Translations under genes and position numbers: made by a program
NCBI GenBank assembly: GCA_014621425.1
Contig: JAANBB010000116.1
Location: forward strand, 1-64,000
Source of the DNA: Cylindrodendrum hubeiense
Lineage: Eukaryota > Ascomycota > Sordariomycetes > Hypocreales > Nectriaceae
DNA: 64,000 nt
Reading direction: 5' to 3'
The notes under the pieces: model-generated
Database searches by the model: none
The model's input: only the letters and a program-made list of their open reading frames with translations
Told to the model about the DNA's origin: nothing
In this document: positions 23,391 to 34,664 of the stretch, one piece after another
How positions within the stretch are numbered: the stretch's first letter is position 1
How the letters are laid out: every line of letters begins with the position of its first letter

Positions 23391-26300
23391 ATGGCTCAAC
23401 AATGGCAAGGCGTCCGTCTTGAGCAAATCAAAACGTCTGAGGCGGACGAGCCTGAATCGGACATCGATATCATTGCCATCCACGGCCTGGATACAAAGTC
23501 ACCAGACACGTGGATGTGGCGCTCCAAGGATCCCCACAAGCCCGATGTGAACTGGCTGGCCGATTTGCATATGCTCCCAAGCCAAGTTAAGGGGGTTCGG
23601 ATCTTCACATGCAACTGGCCGGCCGACCTGTTTCAAGATTCAGAATCGACCCCGTGGACGGTGGACGAGTTTGCTCGGCGTTTGCTCGCTGGTATCCAGA
23701 ACATGAGACTTACCTCAGCAACAGACAACCAGAGAAAAGATCGGCCAATACTCTTCATCACGTCGTGTCTCGGGGGCATCATCTTGATGAAGGCTCTCGT
23801 TATAGCTGATAACTCACTTGGAAACTATACCTCTCTCAGGAAAGCAACACGCGGTATTGTATTCCTTGCTACGCCGTTCCGGGGGACTGCATTCCAAGAT
23901 ATAGCCGCCTGGGCCGAACCAATACTGAAGGCTTGGGCTTTGCTCCGAAACCGGTCAGTAACCCAGCTGCTTGATAGCGTGAAGGGATCAACCTTTGATC
24001 TCGAGGAACTCGTGCGCACGTTCACTCGGTTATGCCAAGACAAAGATTATCCTTGCCACGTGCATACCTTCTACGAAAAGCATGTGACAATTCTTCAACA
24101 CAAGTTTTTCCCGGCTTATCTACTGCCATTATTTGGCCAGGCAAAGCTTGTAAGTATTCTGGAATATTCGGCATACCGCCTATTTTCCCTCGTAATAGGT
24201 TCATTGTTATAGTATGCGGGGTTTTGCTAACGCTCACCAGCTGGTTGATAGCAGCTCAGCGACTCTGGACATTGTTCCAGATCCAATGCCACTTGACCGA
24301 AGTCATGTATTGATGAATAAATTCTTCGGGCCCGAAGACTCGGACTACACCGCTGTTGCGGGAAAGATCCAAGGAATTGTTTGGAAGATTCGAGAGGGGC
24401 GACCACTTGAGAAAGCGGATGCCTGGATACGCAAAGAATGCTATACTGCGGACAGGCTCAAAATCGAACGACTTTCTGGCGATCTGTTATCAATGGATCA
24501 GTGCTACATCAATCTTGCTATTGTAGAGCAGCCTGGCCAAGATGTAAGTCTCCCAAAGGAAGGAGACGCAACGCCCTCCCCATTTTCTCTCTTCACTCGA
24601 CAGAAGGTTGCGATCCCGGGCAAGGCGATCCAGGTCGACTTGGAAACAATCTTCAAACAACGTCAAGGAACCAAAAATTATGTGATACAACCAAGAAGAA
24701 TCCTGATACGAGGACGCGCGGGAGTTGGGAAGACTACCTTGTGTAAAAAGATAGTCTATGACTTCATACATGACACTCAGACGGAGCTTCATCACATATG
24801 GAGTGAGCTGTTCGACCGCTTGCTCTGGGTGCCTCTGTGAAAGCTGAAACGACGATCGGATGGACCATACGACTTTGAGAAACTCTTTCGTGACGAATAT
24901 TTCTCCCAACGGAGTGACGGTCTGCATCTCGCCAGAGAGTTGTGGCGAACATTAGACACCCACAGCACTAGAACTCTCTTCATTCTCGATGGTTTGGATG
25001 AAGTATCCGAGCTTTTGGAATTAGAGAATGGGATGTCAGAATTTCTCGACATCTTTTAAACCAACCTGATGTCCTTATCACATCCCGACCAAATGCCAAG
25101 CTTCCTACTAATATCAAGGCCCTTGATCTTGAAGTAGAAACAGTCGGATTCTACCCAGAGCAGGTGAACGCATATCTCAACATGCAACCAAGAGGCAAGG
25201 AGATCCAGGTCTTTCTTGAAAAGCATCAACTCCTCCAGGGTCTTATGAGGATTCCAATTCAACTGGATGCGCTTTGTTATACCTGGGAAGACTTTGATCC
25301 TAAAGCTCATTCGGATACTATGACTGGTATTTATAAAGCCATTGAGAAAACGTTGTGGAAAAAGGATGTCCTTCGATTAGAGAAGAAACACGACGGGGAA
25401 CTGGTGACACGTTCCCAAATTGGGACCGAAAGTGTGAAGCGCCTCGTCGAGCATGAGACTCACCTCCTTGAAGGCCTTGCGTTCACTGGACTGCACAACG
25501 ACATAATTAACTTTACATCAGAGCATCGGGAAGCTGTATCTGAGTGTTTCGAGCACCGGGACATTTTACTCCACAAGACGCTTCCACGCCTCTCCTTTCT
25601 GCGGATGTCAGATACCTCTCTAGATCGCCACGACTGCAATTATCATTTCTTACACCTGACCTTCCAGGAGTACTTTGCTGCACGATATTTTATCCGGCAA
25701 TGGACAGCTGAAAAGAAGCTCCTCGTTCTAACACTCCACAGCCAACGGGGAAACCCCAATCCCGACGTTGTTGAGGTCAATGCGAAAGAATTCATGCGGA
25801 AGGAGAAGTACAATGTACGCTATGATATCTTTTGGCGCTTTGCCGCCGGATTACTGCACGCCAACCACGACAAAGAGCAACTCTACGAGTTCTTTCAGAT
25901 AATTGAGGACCAGCCCCGCGATCTCTTGGGTCCAGTACATCAACGGCTGGTCATGTACTGCCTGAGCGAAGCGGTTCTGTCATCGGAGATATCAGAGTTC
26001 AAACGACTTCGAGAGCAGTTAAAACAGTGGCTGTTGTTTGAATTTGCTTTGCATGGTCGTTCAACACTGGCAGCCGAGATTGAATTCCCAGATGAAATTA
26101 TAGAGGCCGTCCTACGAGAAGAACCTGAGAACGTACAACGCAAAGTTATAAACTCAATATCGACAAAGCCAAGAATTTCTCAAACAATTCTAAACCATGC
26201 AGGTTCCTTATTGAGAGGCAAAATCTCAGTAGAGTTGAAAAAAGCGGCCCTTCTTGTATTCCGGTCTCGTCGTGAAGCCTTGCCGGGGGAGATCCTGCAG

Positions 26301-27323
26301 GCCCTGGTATTACTGCTGAAGGATCCAGAATCGGACGCTCACGTTCGGTCGTTTGCGGCAAGCGCCTTAGGTAGGCAGTCGGTGCTATCAGATGAGGCCC
26401 TGCAGGCCCTGGTGACATTGTTGAACGATCCGCACATAATTGTTTGGTCAGCTGCGGAGAACGCCTTGCGTGGGCGTTCGACCATGCCGGAGAAGGTCCT
26501 GGGGGACCTGATGGCATTGCTGAATGATCCAGATTCGGATATTCGGTTCAATGCGGTGAAAGCCTTAGGTCAGCTGTCGGCCCCGTCGAAGACCTACCAA
26601 GAACTGGTGACCATGCTGCGAGAGAAGTCCGTTACTATTCAGCAAGCTGCGGCTCAGGCCCTGAATAGGCAGTCGGCGTTGTCGAATGAAGTCCTTCAAG
26701 CGCTGATGCCATTGCTGGAGGATCCGGATCCGAACATTCGATCCAGTGCAGCGCACGTCTTGGGTGGGCAGTCGGCTCCGTCAAAGAGGGTCATGTCAGA
26801 GGAGATCCTGCAGGACCTGGTTATATTATTAAAGGACCCGAACTCGGGCGTTCGGCGTACTGCAGTAGACGCCTTATTTTGGCAGTCAGAACTATCGGAG
26901 GAGGTCCTCCATGACCTGATGGCATTACTAAAGGATCCAGATGCGACCGTTCGATCCAATACATCACGTACCTTGGGTGAGCAATCAGCCCTGTCAGATG
27001 AGATCCTACAGGACCTGATTGTATCACTAAAGGTTCCGCACTCGGGTAGTCGGCGCGCTAAGGTAAACGCCTTAGGTAAGCAGCCGGCCCTGTCAGAGGA
27101 GGCCCTCGAGGAACTGGTGGCCATGCTGCGGGATGAAGACTTTGGCGTTCGGCTCGCTGCGGCACGGGCCTTGCGTCACCTGTCGGCCTTGCCAGACGAT
27201 CGATTCTCTTCCTTTCTTCTCACAATGAACAACCAATCTTTTAATGACTTATATCGCGTTTGGTTACGGAGAAGCTTTTCAAATCACATAACATGGCATG
27301 TTAAGGGTGGAAATTGTAAATGA
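23391..27323 (+). pseudogene. SesB-like/NACHT/HEAT NLR gene broken by a stop and a frameshift
   Basis: Fungal NLR (STAND) proteins sense non-self or infection and trigger incompatibility-type cell death. Exon 1 is 23391-24149; the 91-bp intron 24150-24240 has good splice sites. The N-terminal domain resembles SesB-type alpha/beta hydrolases (IAIHGLDTKSPDTW; ITSCLGGIILMKAL, where Cys126 occupies the nucleophile place). The NACHT Walker A is GRAGVGKTT (24712 on) and Walker B TLFILDGLDEV (about 24976 on). An in-frame TGA at 24838-24840 follows LLWVPL, where family proteins continue with a basic residue and KLKRR. Near 25041 one base is missing: the frame moves from GMSEFL to HLLNQPDVLITSRPNA. 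The second frame then stays open to 27323 through a NACHT winged-helix part and a long C-terminal array of HEAT repeats. Both lesions interrupt the nucleotide-binding module, so a full product is not expected. The upstream part alone could give a 451-aa truncated protein. Confidence 0.85.
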
Positions 27324-27683
27324 ATATGCCGGAGGGAGCCGGGGATGTTCCGTTTCATCAGCTAGTGAGTGCAGTCCAGAAAGCGCAAGTATCGTTGAAG
27401 GTTCCTAAAGATGTATTCCCTTAGAGATATATAATAGTATTTAAGATTTGTCTTTAATAAAGGGGTCTGGGGGGAGTGACTGTTCAGGAGCTGGAGGTCC
27501 GGGGAACCCCGAGTGATAACCCGCAGCAAGTCTCATAAAGGCGGCGGCATAGTTCATCAAAGTTCATCCCCTATAAACATTTTGTCCACGTCCATCTGCA
27601 GTCCTTTATCTTCTGCATCATTTCCATCAACTCCCCAATAACCAGACTTTGAATCACCGGTTTGCCAAAAATCCCATGCGTTG
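27324..27683. other. Short intergenic region
   Basis: Convergent 3' flanks of the NLR pseudogene and the membrane protein gene; nothing else is seen. Confidence 0.5.
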
Positions 27684-29741
27684 TCATTCAGGGCTCGGCA
27701 GATCCTCATTCTTTTCCACAGCCGAGTACTGTTTCCGTTTTCTCAAAAATCTATTTCAGAATAAATTGTCAGTAATCATCTTCTACCAGCCTGAAAGGGA
27801 TCTCGCGGTTTCTGTCTCGTTAAACCACATCAAAACTTACAAAATCACTGCAATCGCTCCTACAACCGCTGAAACTCCTACACCGACGCTGACGCCGATG
27901 ATAACACGGCTGGGTATCCCATTGCTCTTAATATCGTCGAGGATAGAGCCATCATCACCGTCTGTGCTACTTGCCGAAGATGCACTACTACTTGCCGAAG
28001 ATGTAGTTGGTGGTGGCGGAGGAACATAAGATACCGGACTGCCAGACGTAACTAACAGTTTATTCGCACCAGATCCAAATGGAATCGTGTTGACGTTGGT
28101 CGTTTGTGTTGATTCAGGAAAGCTTGCATCGGAATCAGTAGGAATAACTGTGACGAATGTCTTGGTCGTTGTGAATTTAGTCGTCGTTTGTAGGGACACA
28201 GGGCAGTTTACCAAACCCTCCGACACACACGCCACACCCACATATACAGCCTTAGAACTGATAGTAGTAGTAGTCATGCCGTCATCCTCGTCTTCTTCGT
28301 CTTCATCATCTCTGGGCTTGACGGCCCCAGATGTCGCAGACGTCACTGACGATGATACTGCAGTAGTGCGTCCCTGAATGGCACATGCAGATGCAAGAGT
28401 AGTGTAGTAAATAGGCACCTGTGTCTCTGGTACTGGACCCCAAGTGTAGTCGTCAATTGCAATGGAGGCGCCTGCCATTGCACCGAGCGCCAGTTGGTAC
28501 GATTCCTCGACCTGAAGCGCGCAGTCGCTGTCTTCGTCGAAGGAAGCAGTGACGTTGGTAATAAACTCAGCGACATTGGCGTACACGCCCACTTCGACGC
28601 CGACGCTAGCGTCAGCCACTGATATACCTGCCACGCTTACTTCAGGAGATGTTATCTCGAAACCTGTCTGTATACCTAAGCGCAGAACAGCCTTGAACAC
28701 CACGCCGGCACTTTCAATGGCTACCGGGAGGAACTCAAACTGGCCACCATTGCTAATGAGCGGCAAGGTTAGCAAACTCGGGTCGGCATCTTCAAATTGT
28801 GATCAATGACTTACAATTCTACGCTTGAGACATTCTTAGAGAACATAGCGATGTCCATAGTAACTCCATCTTCCAGCTTGATGTGGAACCCGGTGCTGAT
28901 GTCAATCTCGCCGTCGACACTGAGGATCAGGTCGATGGAAAATATGACACCAATCTCCAGACTGTCTCCGACTGCAAAACCGAGCGGGGTGTTGGAGGTA
29001 TACAGATTCAGAGTGTAGGTGGCTCCAGCAGAGAGAACCGTGTCCATGAGCATGTACAACTCCATGCCGTCGAACCGGAACTGCAACTGGCACTCGGGGA
29101 TCTCAGGCAGATCAATATCGAAGTCGAGATCGATTGGCGGCAAGTCGAAGTCATTGAGGTCTATCCCGTCGCTAACGTTCGTTGCCACACTGTCGATGTA
29201 CTCGTCGATGTAATCAACTACCGCAGCTCCGAGGTCCTCCACCTCAGTTTTGACATCTTCTGTGAAGTTGTGGAAGGCTTGGCTAGAATTGAAGTCGCTA
29301 GCAACTGTAAACTTCGCATTGGCGGTTCCTTTTATGTAACAAGTGGTGCACGTTATTTCCACACTGGTTGATATTGAGGCATTGCCACTTTTCGTTTCCG
29401 CATTTTCCTCACTGTGCAAGCGGATTCCACAAGTCAGAAGCTGGGATGACGGAAAATCAGGAAGATGAAGGGCTATGTACGTACTGGCTGTAGGTAAACA
29501 AAACGGCGTCATTCCAGCTTTTATTCAGCGATGTGCTGTTCTCTTGTGCAGTAGCCCTCCCCTCCAGACTGAAAGCCGAAAGGGCCCGATGAACGAGGCG
29601 CACTGTATCTGCCACCGATACTCCAGGGGCGCTGCGGGTTCGGAGGAAAGCAGGACTTGGCGGTAGTGTGGAATTTCCAGAAACAGAAGCAATCCACAGA
29701 GCTAGAAACAAGCTCCACATGGAGCAGAAAAATGCCGACAT
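27684..29741 (-). CDS. Secreted-pathway single-pass membrane protein, 621 aa, four exons
   Basis: Exons are 29481-29741, 28815-29440, 27841-28752 and 27684-27750; introns are 40, 62 and 90 bp. The last intron splits the end of the membrane helix: without it the protein would stop at AVIL, with it the protein continues FLRKRKQYSAVEK and ends NEDLPSPE, a typical cytosolic tail after a stop-transfer signal. The N-terminus has a signal peptide (FFCSMWSLFLALWIASVSG). The ectodomain has many N-x-S/T sites and cysteines and alternating beta-strand character. An acidic linker (RDDEDEEDEDDG) precedes a Ser/Thr-rich stalk and the helix VIIGVSVGVGVSAVVGAIAV. I do not recognise the ectodomain family; it looks like one of the fungal DUF cell-surface proteins. 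The 40-bp first intron is unusually short, so that junction is the least certain. Confidence 0.78.
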
Positions 29742-30940
29742 CTTTGAATGGCTATGAGCAGCTCCTGTGATCCAGCAAGGAGATGGTTTGGCGGGGAAGC
29801 TTCTGGTGATTGCCGACGGCTCAGCCTGCGATATTTAAAAAAAAAAAATTGTTATCGTGGCCATACCAAACTACCCCTAGGGTGGCTGGCTGTTGGGCCG
29901 TGCCCTGCAAAATCCTTCCGACATGCGCTGCAACCTGTTGGTTTGAGCTTCTGCATGTTGGTTCTTAGCCTGGTAGTCCGCAAGGCCACAGGGGCACACG
30001 GCCACAGGGGCACACAGCCCAGGGAGGATCATGGCCGATGTGCAAGGCTCAATTAGCACAGCGGCGTGATTGAATTTACGCAACGGGACTGTTTATACTT
30101 CCTGAGAGTATCCCGGGCAATCTGCGATACAAGAGCAGCGACATGTCGCAGGCAGCATCACGACCCATGGGTTCGTCTTGAATTAAGGCTGCTGTGGGGA
30201 AGGAGCGGGCCGAAGTGGGCCCCGACCAGGGGGATTTCATCTCCTGTCGGTCGGGGCGGTGGCTGAGGTACAACGCGGTTTCGGACCCTTAACCTGATGC
30301 GGTGTGGTTTCAAGCAACAGAATCCTCTTGGGATTTAGCCCTTGATTCAGCCTCACTGCGCCATCGTGTATCATATTTGCACCATCTAATTATAGGCAAT
30401 CTCAAGAGTGTTGCATTGCAGCCCTGATAAGGCGCTTGATTGAGAGATCTATGGCTTGAGTGAAGCAAAGCCTTTTTTTCGATGCAAATACAAGGTGATT
30501 GGCTTAATCTACACAAAGAAGCAATCTACATGTACCTTAACAAAAAAGAATTTGGGCGGCATATATTAGATAGACTTATCTTGGATGTAAAACCATCCTG
30601 ATCCAGCCTGTTGCTGCAAAGAAACGAGCACCAAGTACCTTTGCAAAGCCTCCATACATTTGGAACAAGATGAGATTAGATCAAGCAATGAGACTAGCTG
30701 TGGCAAACAAAAACTAGTCTGGAATTTCCTACACCTAGCCGACACGCGCATCAAAGGGTTGCACATGAATGTGAAACGTTATCTTAACGGCCGTCTTTGT
30801 CCCCCGTTCGCACTGGCCATCCAGACCTCCACAGCCACCCAGCCATTCCAGCTTCTCAGTCAATCCTTTCCAGCGTAGGATCATGTGCTACTTGGTCAGC
30901 AAGAAAACACTTCAAGATATGGAGTGATTTCTTACACACC
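29742..30940. other. Intergenic region, 1.2 kb
   Basis: No gene supported. A 16-bp unit (GGCCACAGGGGCACAC) is duplicated in tandem at about 29983-30015, and an A10 run lies at about 29838-29848. Confidence 0.45.
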
Positions 30941-31342
30941 TTAGGTATTGATGCCGATCGTGGGTATCTCATCAGCGGCGATCACAATCGACTCCAAGTA
31001 TTTAGCCTGGTTCGACCTGACGTCTCCATTGACAATGATGGTGATTTTGTCAGAGGTTGTGAACGTGTGGGCCGATTCGAGTTTGAGTTGCGCCGTTACA
31101 ATGGTCGTCGTCGTGTCAGCCTTGGTGTTGGTCGTTGTGGTGTCGACAGGTATCCAAGGATTGGTCAACACCTCAAATTCGCGTGACTCAACAGTCACGG
31201 GTGAAAGTAATGCAACGCCGAGGAATTCCTTAGCGCTCACCGAGCCACCGTCCTCTAGAGAGATGTTCGTGATCTGCAGTATACCAATATAATCATTGGC
31301 TCCCTCCGCCAACTCAACTTGGAACCCGATTTTTTGAGGCAT
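30941..31342 (-). CDS. Small hypothetical protein, 133 aa
   Basis: A single-exon frame with plausible protein character: alternating beta-like segments (KIGFQVELAEGANDYIGILQ; EFLGVALLSPVTVESREFEVL; TTIVTAQLKLESAHTF; DKITIIVNGDVRS) that suggest a small beta-sandwich. No signal peptide is seen. A TTTAAA element lies about 85 bp upstream of the ATG. The family is not recognised. Its neighbour downstream is the membrane protein gene 1.2 kb away. Confidence 0.5.
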   Translation of the reverse strand: MPQKIGFQVELAEGANDYIGILQITNISLEDGGSVSAKEFLGVALLSPVTVESREFEVLTNPWIPVDTTTTNTKADTTTTIVTAQLKLESAHTFTTSDKITIIVNGDVRSNQAKYLESIVIAADEIPTIGINT

Positions 31343-33507
31343 CGTGTCGCCAGTCTCGTCAAATTTAAGCAGAAAATTATGTTGTGATGACAGTTCAATT
31401 TGAGACGACCACGTCCACGAAGGCCTTTAAATCAACACTTGGGCTCTGCGCAGATGGGTAAATAACCCCCGCTTCCGTCTCATCCCGATCCGCGGCTACA
31501 GTCAGATGTGCTTAGTAGGACTAGAACCCGAGTTCATTGGTCACGTTTTAGTAAATCAAGCAGCTACTCTACATCTTGCATTACATTCGCTCAACGCAGC
31601 TCGTCAATGCCACCGCAATTGCACCACCCGATAACAAGCATGGAATGCTAGGCTGTAGCTACGTCACATCACGTTTAGGTTAACTTTCCGAGACATGGGG
31701 TATCAAAACTGTCCCTCTGACAAAGTAGAAAACTGACACAGGAACACCTATTAGGACTTCAACTCTAAAACACACTAAAAGCAAAGTGTATTTTGCTTCG
31801 CTAGGCAAAATGGGCATCGTCAAAAAAGCGGCTTATGATGGCAGACGCCGGGCCTGTGCCAGCTCAGTCGCTGATATCTAGATAAGATATTATTAGAAAC
31901 CACATTACGGTGTTACTCAAGTGACTAATCTTTCGCTACATTGTTTTCACTATTGACGACAGTGTTGCCGAGTTTCATCATGTGTTGAGTGGCATTCAAG
32001 AAGGGCCCACTGCATGTTCTTAGTTTAAATGACCATCTCATCACATGTGACGTGCCTGGAGCTCGCAGGGCACCTCGGCACCATTAGCGATGTTTTTAAC
32101 CCTCCAATTCTACTATTCCAATATCAAAGTCAGATTTTCTAGGAAAATTTTGCATCAAGTGGCGCAATGGATGCCGTCGGGCCCCAACCATTGTGGGCCA
32201 CGTTTAACCTCGTATTCTTGCAGTGGCAGATACGGGACGGGACATCGTGGGAGATCCGATCGGCCCGTCCTTTTGCATTAGCGAGCGTGGGACGGGATGC
32301 CTTGGGAGTTTTGATTGGCCCTATCTTCCCTGTTGCGTGGTGGACACAAATCATAGCACCATCAGCTTCCAATCATTTAAAGCAAGCTGAACTCTACCTC
32401 GTTGTAGTGACCAACACGGGACGGCATATCATCAATGTCTCACTTAAACCCCCTCATCTCCCCGCACTCCGTATCGGAGCACACTTGGAGTCCGAGTGTC
32501 GGGAGAATGTGGACTCGGATCTTTCAGGATGGCCCTTGCTAACGGAGGCCGCAGCCGATGCCAGAGATCGCAGCCGATGCCAGAGGTAAGCTTCTCCTCC
32601 CACGTGTCGCGCGACGACCCCGGGTGAGCATTTTATCTCAAACCCAACGATCGCAATTCAGGAATCAAAACAAGGACAATGTAGTCGGTGCTCTGGAGCG
32701 GTGCGCGTTACTCCAGCCCGGGCAGCTACTAAAATGGAGGACGCCCCTCGTCTAGCATTTCTACGATTTCTTCTTCATTCTCCTACCGGCTGCAATGCAT
32801 TTCACTTCGGTATCATTGTCACATCCAGTAGGTATCTGCTATCAATCGCAGTCCTCGTTGAAAGACGGAGGTATCGCCACAAGGTGACAAAGCTGTCGTC
32901 ATTGGAAGTCATCCCCGTCGTCACAGTGAGATCTTTTGGGCGTTATTTGCCTTTTTTTCATTCAGGGAATTCTAGCTCTGAAGCCATTTACATCATCATG
33001 ACCCATATGCTCTGTAAGCAGATTCCAGCAGATTCTGTTAGGTATCTCTATTTTCCTCTGGAACTACTGTACCTACGGCCATCGGCCAATTAGTAATCAA
33101 GCACATATTTCTGCATCAAATGCACTCTTCATCATGAGGGTTCATTTTGAGGTGAAAGAGGACCTAGCTTTTAAGTTTTGCTGATGCATCACAATGCTTC
33201 ACTATATACTGTATTGCAAGGGTACCAATCGGCACATGGTGGAGGTCCTATAACGTGAATAAAGTATCCAGAGGCAGAAAATTGTTCGCGCATCTTGATT
33301 AAAGTTCCAGATCGTGATCTTATTAATTCAGTAACTAATAAGATGTTCTCAAGTAGCTTCTTCAAATAGTCCTATATTTCCCCATGACATGTGTGTCCGT
33401 GCGTTGTCCAAAAGAATCCAAATTCCTGGTACTCCCCTCATTGACTCGCGCTGTGTTGTGTCATCATACATCACAATTTCAACCCGGGTCATTAAGTCAC
33501 CGAAGCC
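31343..33507. other. Intergenic region, 2.2 kb
   Basis: Nothing supported. Two open frames (32167-32589 and 32701-33093, plus) have no domain, no splice pattern and unlikely composition. A GGGACGG motif recurs at about 32233, 32290 and 32418. Confidence 0.4.
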
Positions 33508-33750
33508 ATGGCCGATCTCTTCACGATTCTTGGAATAACGAGTAGCATTATCACTTTGCTAGAATTCTCCTGGAAGCTGCTCGCTGACACACGGTCAATC
33601 TATAAATCTGCCACTAGCGAGAATGAGGATAATGCATTCCTCTCAGCTATCGCAGAGGACGTTAGCCGGCTCAACTTTCGCAATCTTGGTCCTCTGGGAG
33701 ACTTATACCTGAGGCGAGCGGGTTTGTTGGTTTATGTGTGCCCTTTTTAA
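33508..33750 (+). pseudogene. N-terminal fragment of an NLR/STAND-type gene
   Basis: The 80-codon frame begins MADLFTILGITSSIITLLEF and continues SWKLLADTRSIYKSA, the pattern of the helical N-terminal domain found on many fungal NACHT, ankyrin and kinase-type surveillance proteins. It then ends VCPF, and no NB domain follows in any frame before 34.6 kb. I read it as a truncated copy; a short free N-terminal domain protein is the alternative. Confidence 0.5.
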
Positions 33751-34664
33751 TGCCTGGCCAATTGACCTCCTCTGCCTACACTCCCAACAGCAGGTTGCAC
33801 AGCGAAGTCGAGATCAAACCCTGACGAACCACCTCATCTCCATCGCCCAGCCCCCTTGTCGGCATCCTTCTTCTACACTCCTAACACCATCGCTTCAACT
33901 GCGAGAAGTTAGCATCAGATACGATAGTCTGACCAAACAAAAGTGAACTGACGTCGCCTGGAGGCAGGGCACCAACAGAGTTTGACCGCCGGAGGGGATA
34001 AAGAACGATGGCATAATCGGTTTCGGGCTTGATAGGTGAGTCCAGTAGAAAGGAAACTATACCTGCCTTGGATAAACAATTAGAAAGCGGATCCATCGAT
34101 GACGACTTTCCTCTATCGTGGTTTAATACTTTATGGGAAGAAGGCCTGATCGGGGTTTTTCATTTTTTTTTTCATTTTCATCTTTTCGGCCGAATACTCA
34201 GCATGATCACTGTTGGTCTTGCTGACTTATTCATCCCATACACCATTAAAGCCTTTCCTGCCATCGCGTATGTGAAAGAGCCTTCTGCGCTTTTCAATCA
34301 GCTCCATACTGCTTGCATGTACTTGTATGAGCTCCATATCACATAAAAATGCGACCTTTTTGACAAAGGTTTTCCCTACGATGTTGGCACCTCTCCCCAT
34401 GCACACTACCCACTTTCCCGAGCAATTATAAAAAAGTCTAGCATTCACTCGAATCCTCCAACTGAGATGCTACTCAATGGGTCAAGGGTCCAGCTAAAGG
34501 TATTATCTCTAACTTGGCATGAGACGGACCGAAATTTCGACGAATTCTTCGACTTTGCTTTAATTAAAAAAAGTATTTTAAACTCTTCTTATTTTCCTAA
34601 CCTTAAGCGTTAAGTTTTAATCTAATTTATTTTAAATTCTAAAGAACATATCTCTATTGTTATC
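33751..34664. other. Intergenic region with AT-rich block
   Basis: The right part, about 34555-34670, is extremely AT-rich (TTTAATTAAAAAAAG type), as in old mutated repeats or long 3' flanks. The 34029-34346 frame is not supported. Confidence 0.45.

Noticed and set aside
32167..33093. Two open frames of 130-140 codons
   Set aside because: No domain, splice pattern or protein-like composition; probably chance.
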